Shown here: piece after piece, positions 58,801-64,000 of the stretch
Numbering within the stretch: the first letter of the stretch is position 1
Layout: the number at the start of each line of letters is the position of its first letter
Assembly: GCA_024500155.1 (NCBI GenBank)
Contig: CM044862.1
Span: forward strand, 47,936,001 to 48,000,000
Reading direction: 5' to 3'
Source: Chenopodium formosanum
Taxonomy: Eukaryota > Streptophyta > Magnoliopsida > Caryophyllales > Amaranthaceae
Length of the DNA: 64,000 nt
Position numbers and translations under genes: made by a program
Notes under the pieces: model-generated
Databases searched by the model: none
What the model was told of the DNA's origin: nothing
Seen by the model: only the letters and a program-made list of their open reading frames with translations

Positions 58801-58898
58801 CCATCTTGTCCGGCGGAACGACACAATTGGTAAACATGGACGGTAACGGTTTCCACAATTTAACCAACTTGGATCAACTCAAGAAATTATATGCCTAG
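55802..58898 (+). pseudogene. pol: O1: Ogre/Tat-like pol (RT, two RNase H, integrase), degraded
   Basis: Plus-strand pol beginning in RT (KQKLRRMKPDVALKIKEE, VPVPKKDGRVRM) where S3 cuts it. The RT active site normally read as YVDD is YVNA here (about 56300), so polymerase activity is lost. Frameshifts near 56085 and 56175, stops near 56370 and 56532. RNase H runs from 56640. The second RNase H (57150-57540) has Asn where the first acidic residue is expected (LYFNGASNQ) and NNAAKYEA where Glu is usual. Integrase: HHCC (HAGICGTH, CMKCQ), frameshifts near 57885 and 58085, intact DDE core (AIDYFTKW, SDNGTHF, GAVESAN), stops at 58620 and 58659, end NLDQLKKLYA. Distinct from the T0-T3 family. Confidence 0.88.
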
Positions 58899-59079
58899 GT
58901 ACATGGGTTCATGACCCAATAGAGCTACGTTTGGCCTGATTCCTTTTTAAGGATACGTAGGCAACCCCTCAAGGGCACCCGACCACTTTAAACAAATAAA
59001 ATCATTCCTCCGTCGGTCAAGTATACGCGCTAGTTCAACATTGCGTCACGACAAAATGGAGCTAGAATTAAAAAAATAC
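58899..59079 (+). other. O1 3' untranslated segment
   Basis: Non-coding, with the stretch GGATACGTAGGCAACC, which I recall as common downstream of pol in Ogre/Tat elements. No ORF supported. Confidence 0.4.
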
Positions 59080-59325
59080 AAAAAAAAAAGTGTGTCGCGC
59101 CACGGGAAACTCTACCGTGTCACGGCAAATTTCAACCGTGGCACGGTGAAACTGCAGCAAAAAAAAAAAAAAAAAAAAGTTTGCCGCGCCACGGGTAACT
59201 CTACCGTGTCACGGCAAATTTCACCGTGGCACGGTGGACAGCAAAAAAAAAAAAAAAAAAGTGTTTGCCGCGCCACGGGAATTACCACCATGTCACGGCA
59301 ATCTCCACCATACCACGGTGGAATC
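59080..59325. repeat. Tandem array of palindromic CCGTGNCACGG units with poly-A
   Basis: Three tandem units of about 80 bp. Each has GCGCCACGGG, then CCGTGTCACGG and CCGTGGCACGG about 20 bp apart, then a poly-A run (59160-59178, 59237-59255). Clean 11-bp palindromes are at 59115-59125, 59136-59146, 59204-59214 and 59224-59234. The third unit is decayed. Related motifs recur at 60389-60440 and 61255-61345. Confidence 0.75.
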
Positions 59326-59568
59326 TCTGATTTTCCAATTTGTTTTAGTGACACAGTCTTCGCAAATTTGGTTATTTGTTCGACGTTTTTATTTTTTTTT
59401 CTTTCATTGCGTCTGACTTCTTGACTCGGATATAAAAAAAAAAAAAGTCATTATAATTTTTATTTAAGGCGAAAATAAATATGCTATTGAAATAAATGTG
59501 ACTACAATTATTGGCATCATGCGCCTTATTTTAAAAATTATAAATCATAAAAACAAAGTAATACTGAT

Positions 59569-61104
59569 CTAATCCTTCTTCACTTTAGGAACCTCCTTCT
59601 CTTTTTCAACTAGGTCGCCCTTCACCATTAATGTGTCTTTTGTAGCCCGAACCGTCACACCCCTAGTCGAACTTTCACCCCTTTCACCTTTCTTAAAATT
59701 CTTTGGTTGCTTCTCTCTATAAACCATCTTCTCCTTACCCTTCCCTTTCACATAATTCTTCCTTTTCGGCATTATAGGCGTTTTAAACTCAATCCCTTGT
59801 GTTCTTGGACCTAGACGATCTTTAGGAGGCGCTTTCTTATTTCCCAAACGGCTCTTCACATCAGATTTGTGTGATCCGACTCGATCCCTTCTACTTCAGG
59901 ATTCAACCATGCCTTGTATGCACTAGATAAGGGGGGAGCTTGGTTACTTGCATAAACGGTCCACAAAGGCTTCAAATCCAATAAGCCTCGTACTTGTGAA
60001 CGTTACTTTCATGCAACGATACTTCACGAGGACTATCGTTATAGCGTGGAACTACTTGTTCAAGTCCATACTGTCGCATCAGTCGGGAAGGACAATAAAA
60101 AGTGTGTCTTGAGATACTAGGAACACAACAATACGGAGTATCATTCGTACCAACCATCCTAGTAAGCCTCCACCAAGGCACCACCCAACGAATGGAAAAT
60201 TCTCTCTTTAAAAAGAAATTCTTCCAATCTTCATACGACATGTTCTTAGAGTAATTCTTCTTCCTGCGGACTAGATCGTTAGGGCCATATTTTTCAATAT
60301 CGTCGAGGGCTTAAAAAAGTTCTAAACGCTCCATCAACCAAATCTGCAAAACAAAAAAAATCAGTCGAAAAAAAAAATGCAGTTTCCACCGTGACACGGT
60401 AGAATTCACCGTCTCACGGCAGAAGGCCACCGTGACACGGTGCGTGTTTTGTGTCACGGGGGCTACTCGAAGCATTTTTTTACCTGCAGCAGTACTAGAG
60501 AGCCCTTTCTGATGGCTTTCCGGTTAGCTTTTGCTTTGTCAAGGCCGCGAAAAGTTTCTCCAAGGCACGTAGGCATAAGAGACCTCCCAAATTCAACATG
60601 TTCAAGCAAAGAGGCTAGACAGGCATGTCCTACCCTACCTTTTGCAAATAAAAGCTTGCTAAACATGCAAAAAATATAAGCCCTTCTACGATATACATGA
60701 TAAGACTCAGAGACAGGGCGATTGAAATATAAATTTGCAAGTTTTTCTAAGTCTATCTTACCACACACAATTCTATTTAAATCTGGATCTATTAGATTTA
60801 GATGGCGTTCAAAGTATTGGTAATAATACTCACGTTGGGTAGGCATGGCAATAAGATTTCTGGCAGGAAATCCAAAGATGGCACCGAATTCCTCCGGCAG
60901 AGGACATATTTCATTGTAATCAAATTTAAAACAATGTGTTTCTAGACTCCAATAGTCTAATGCTGCCCTAAGAAAATCATGTTCAATCGCTACATGTCTC
61001 AGGGCTAGTAAACCCCTGACATGAAACGATTCTAACTCTCTTTTGTCAGCATTGGTCAAAGAATAAGACCAGTCGCGCAATGTATTATCAAAATTCTGAG
61101 ACAT
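59569..61104 (-). pseudogene. O1-associated antisense gene, DUF7745-like, with intron
   Basis: Minus-strand gene facing O1 pol. Exon 1 is 61104-60484 (207 codons, ATG 61104), with LRDWSYSLTNADKRELESFH, FLRAALDYWSLETHCFKF and LPEEFGAIFGFPARN. The intron is 60483-60344 (GT...TTTTGCAG, 140 bp). Exon 2 starts at 60343 (IWLMERLELF); a stop follows near 60311, then EDWKNFFLKREFSIRW and RLMRQYGLEQVVPRYND. A frameshift near 59970 leads to PPLSSAYKAWLNPE, and a basic tail 59859-59569 may be the end. The pattern resembles the plant DUF7745 family (recalled, not searched). Its place between pol and the expected 3' LTR is that of an extra antisense ORF. Function unknown. Confidence 0.6.
60385..60460. repeat. 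CCGTGNCACGG palindromes inside the intron
   Basis: Palindromes at 60389-60399 (CCGTGACACGG), 60409-60419 (CCGTCTCACGG) and 60430-60440 (CCGTGACACGG), about 20 bp apart, within the intron of the antisense gene. Confidence 0.7.
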
Positions 61105-61227
61105 TATTATTGAAATTTGAAATTCTAATTATTTTGTGTTTCGTAATTATGCATATCACGAATATACTGGTCTTATTTTATAGAAAAAACGGTCGGAACT
61201 ACTCAGAATCTATCTTTCTATACGCGT

Positions 61228-61345
61228 AAACCACACCGTTGTAGAATACGCGCACCGTGACACGGGAATTCCCACCGTGTCACGGGAATTTGTGCCGCGA
61301 TACGGCAAATTTTGCCGTGACACAGTGTATGATGTCGTGTTGCGG
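61228..61345. repeat. CCGTGNCACGG palindromes upstream of the antisense gene
   Basis: Clean copies at 61255-61265 and 61275-61285, then decayed ones (CCGCGATACGG, CCGTGACACAG) with the same 20-bp pace. They lie 150-240 bp upstream of ATG 61104, where a promoter would be. Confidence 0.65.
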
Positions 61346-61359
61346 CAACCACGCGTTTC

Positions 61360-61870
61360 TTTTTATATCCTTTTCCTTTATCTATCCGGATTTTTTATTG
61401 TTTTATCTTCACCGTTTATTTTTTAATTCTGTTTTTCGAGAGTTTCATTCTTAATAAAATTCTCAACTTTTTTATTAATATTTTTATTTTTTATTTTTAT
61501 CATTTTATTTTTTACTTTATTCATCTTTATTATTTATTATTTTATTTTTTACTCTTATTTCTATTATTATTTTATTTCTTTTTCTTTTGTGAAGTTATAA
61601 ACCTCGTCCCATTTCCAAACATATTTATTTTGGAGTGGTTGTAAAACTTATTCATATTTTTCTTTTCTTTTTATTTCTTTTTTCTTTTGGGGAATGTCGG
61701 TACCCTCCACCTACTCCACTTACGTTTTTTGGTCGCGTCATTAATAACTACACAATCACACACAATGAGTCTCAAGCACACACTAACACACACTAATAAA
61801 TACATAAACTGTGAATAATTTACAAAATGAGTGATAATAAATAAGCAGCGCCAAGTGTCATCACAGTATG
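61360..61870. repeat. AT-rich low-complexity tract
   Basis: T-rich sequence with irregular TTATTTTTTATTTTT repeats, densest at 61440-61600. No coding or RNA gene supported; it separates the two minus-strand genes. Confidence 0.6.
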
Positions 61871-64000
61871 TACAAATAAAGACCCTCGGTCTAAAATTCG
61901 TAGAACTAGAAGAGTGAGGATCAGTGTCATCTCCAGCCTGTGAATATGGGAGCGGTGAGCCAAAAAGTCCCGCCATCATCCGAGTACGAGGAGTAGTATC
62001 CCTACTAGTCCCTGTAACTCCAGTAGCAGTCAAACTCAAAGCAGGACCCGTCCAACTAGCAAACGGTGTAGACTAACTCAAAGAAGTAGGAATCATCGGT
62101 GGAGGCATCGTCCAATACACTGGAACTAAAAACAAGCCTGGCATCAGGGGAGGAAGCGTCCTAGACGATGGATCTGAGTATAGGCCCTGATCCACGGGAG
62201 TGATAACTGGCCTAAACTTAGGCTGTGAAGACTCTGAAAATGAATGTTGCTGCCACTAACCCTGACCCTGAAAGCGCTGGGAAGACTGAGGCTGCTTCCA
62301 CTGAGCCTCCTAAAACGGCTGAGAAATCTGAGGCTCCCGATGAGACTAAGAATGCCGATGAACCTCAGGAGATCGTCTGCCACGACAGGGCTCCCCCTCG
62401 TCCGAGCCTCTATGCCTCGAGCACAACGGGACCTCCATCGCTCTTTAAAGACACAAAATCAAAAGATGTCAATGGTGAAAGACAGAACAAATGGTAAAAA
62501 TGAAAAAAGTGAACATACCTCAAGAACATCGCCAGAACCGCCCCGACAACTCACACCACGCCGAAGCTTGATGATGTAGTACTTCAAAGCGTCAACCAGC
62601 TTCATGAAGCCCATCATCTCCGGGTGAGTAGGATGAGAAAAGAGCAAAGAGAAAAATCAGTAACAAGCGATATTAAAAAGGATGAATAATGTATCAAAAG
62701 CTTACCGGCTCAAAACATCAGGTAGAGACTCTTACGCCTGTCTGAAACCCTCTAGCGCGTCAGCAATATGGTCCTCGGTAATACCAATCGACCTTTGGTA
62801 GCGGACAGATTGAGGCGGAATCTCAATCCTCCCCACACGGCGAATAGTCGTCTGAAAATACGATCGAATAATAAAGTTATTCGACTATTTAAACAGAGAC
62901 TACCGACAAACTCCTCAAAAGAAATCATACCTCAGGAAGATGGGGTGGAGGAGCCAAAGAGGGAAGCAAGTCCTGCGCATAATCGCCCTCCATACGCACA
63001 AGCTCCTGCCAAGGAAAAGTGTAGCGCTCTCCCCTATTTATCAACTCCCTAAGCAAGCGCGAGTCTAGCATCGACTCTGGTGGAGACAAGAGCACCAAAA
63101 AGTGATCACCACTGTGCTGACGAACGACACGCTCCCCCAGATACCAGACAAAGCGTCCGGTACCAACAAAAATAGTGAGGTACGCTGAAAGCTGCAAGGC
63201 CTCGGGAAGATTAGTCATCCCAGCCCAAGGACGATACTTGACATCAATAGCAACCTGAAAACCATAAAAAATTGCAATGAAGCGCCGGAAATAACGTCAA
63301 GATAGAAAATAACAGGCTACAAAATTAATTCTTACACCAACAGAAGAGGTGCCACGGCGTAGCAGCCCGCGTAGCGCAAAGATAGACTCCACCCGTGACT
63401 CGCCTCGGTCACGCCAGCTGACTCCGAAAGGGAAGTCATGAACCGCTCCACGACGCCGTTGAGGAGCCAATCCCGGAAATTACTCATAGAACCATAGCTG
63501 CAATGAAAAGTAATCTTTGAGCACATGAGTCGAACAAATTAAAATAAAACAAGAAGAGGAAAAGATCGTCACCTCTACGACTCTCCATAAATCGTAGACA
63601 GTGACAGGGGACTCGTCGTTCAGCTGCCTACAGCCATGACGTAACGACAAGAGAAGATTGGCATATCCAAGGCTGGCCCAGCTGTAGGATGTTATCTCAC
63701 TGATCCTAAGCAAAGAAGGAAGGTAGAAAATGAGCGCAAGCGAACTCCTATTAGGAGAAAGAGTCATGGAAATGAAAATCAAAATGAAGATCTGCACTCA
63801 GGTGATGTCTCCTCCATGTCAAAACCACGGGCCAGAACCGAAGCCAACTCTGATCGCCCGCTCCTAGGACCACCTCGAGACACCGGCTGAGTCCTGATAT
63901 GCTAAACGATCGGACCTAACAAGTCGACTGCCTCAGCCGCTCCCCGAGAAAGATCAGACATCTGTGCTACAGCCCGGCCAGTGAAGCGTAGACCACTGAT
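61870..64000 (-). pseudogene. Multi-exon gene resembling plant mobile domain (MAIN-like) proteins, partial
   Basis: Minus-strand exons inferred from GT-AG junctions and frame. 64000 to about 63790: ISGLRFTGRAV. 63705-63573: EITSYSWASLGYANLLLSL. 63497-63336: LWFYE, stop, then FPGLAPQRRRG. 63254-62931: RPWAGMTNLPEALQLSAYL and YLGERVVRQHSG. 62851 on: IEIPPQSVRYQRSIGITEDH, with a TAA at 62734-62736. A further exon (MMGFMKLVDALKYYIIKLRR) ends at a GTATG donor near 62517, and a proline-rich tail follows to about 61870. The YSWASLGYA...LW.YE.FPGLAP order is like the plant mobile domain family, often carried by transposons. At least two stops. The start lies beyond the window. Confidence 0.5.

Noticed and set aside
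59080..59325. Spaced repeats as a CRISPR array
   Set aside because: Repeats are short palindromes with near-identical spacers and poly-A in plant DNA, with no cas genes; this is a minisatellite.
59112..59354. Minus-strand ORF through the palindrome array
   Set aside because: It translates tandem repeats and poly-A (runs of Phe), so it is low-complexity, not a gene.
62225..62497. Plus-strand acidic ORF of 90 codons
   Set aside because: It overlaps minus-strand sequence that fits the multi-exon gene better; the composition is biased and there is no recognisable domain.

Overview
This window is plant nuclear DNA, almost certainly from a eudicot, and it is made almost entirely of Ty3/gypsy LTR retrotransposons inserted into one another. 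Evidence for this is gypsy gag-protease-RT-RNase H-integrase coding on both strands, primer sites matching plant initiator-Met and Arg tRNAs, plant-type TATA boxes and GT-AG introns, and perfect 5-bp target-site duplications (TSDs) around most insertions. I see no confident single-copy host gene, and no rRNA, tRNA or CRISPR array.

Layout. I use these names: T0-T3 are Tat-lineage elements, R1-R4 are chromovirus (CRM/Galadriel-like) elements, S1-S3 are solo LTRs, and O1 is an Ogre-like element. T0 (minus) is the oldest visible host. It survives as 14714-16149 and 49429-51134. Its pol is broken by R1 (plus; 3' half 1-2542 and 14215-14713), and R1's 3' LTR is itself split by the structurally complete T1 (2543-14209, TSD TCAAG). 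T0's gag is broken by the plus-strand solo LTR S1 (16150-16237 and 49047-49428, TSD GTATT). Inside S1 sits T2 (16238 to about 49046). T2 holds four later insertions: R2 in its 3' LTR (16275-20850, TSD CAACA), R3 in its antisense gene (21958-28060, TSD GATTC), solo LTR S2 in its integrase (31892-32638, TSD AGTTA) and T3 in its gag (36822-47092, TSD CTAAC). With these removed T2 is about 11.1 kb, close to T1 (11.7 kb) and T3 (10.3 kb), which supports the reconstruction. T0's 5' LTR (from 51110) is cut after 25 bp by solo LTR S3 (51135-55801), which contains R4 (51831-55756, TSD ATATC). From 55802 an Ogre-like pol (O1, plus) runs to 58898. It is followed by two decayed minus-strand genes: a DUF7745-like gene with an intron (59569-61104) and a multi-exon gene resembling plant mobile domain proteins (about 61870-64000).

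How the parts work together. In T1-T3 gag-protease-pol is read on the minus strand from the right-hand LTR. A second gene lies on the opposite strand between pol and the 3' LTR. It has five exons, its own TATA box, a domain resembling the Pfam 'putative gypsy type transposon' family, and a coiled-coil acidic tail. The two genes converge on a spacer holding a conserved hairpin with apparent compensatory changes. A UAG codon in a tobamovirus-like readthrough context (CAATCA) lies between protease and reverse transcriptase in three copies. All coding copies carry stops, frameshifts or deletions. LTR divergence, counted by eye, ranks R3 as youngest (7 differences in 901 bp), T1 and R2 next (about 2%), and T2 and T3 older (about 6-7%), which agrees with the nesting.
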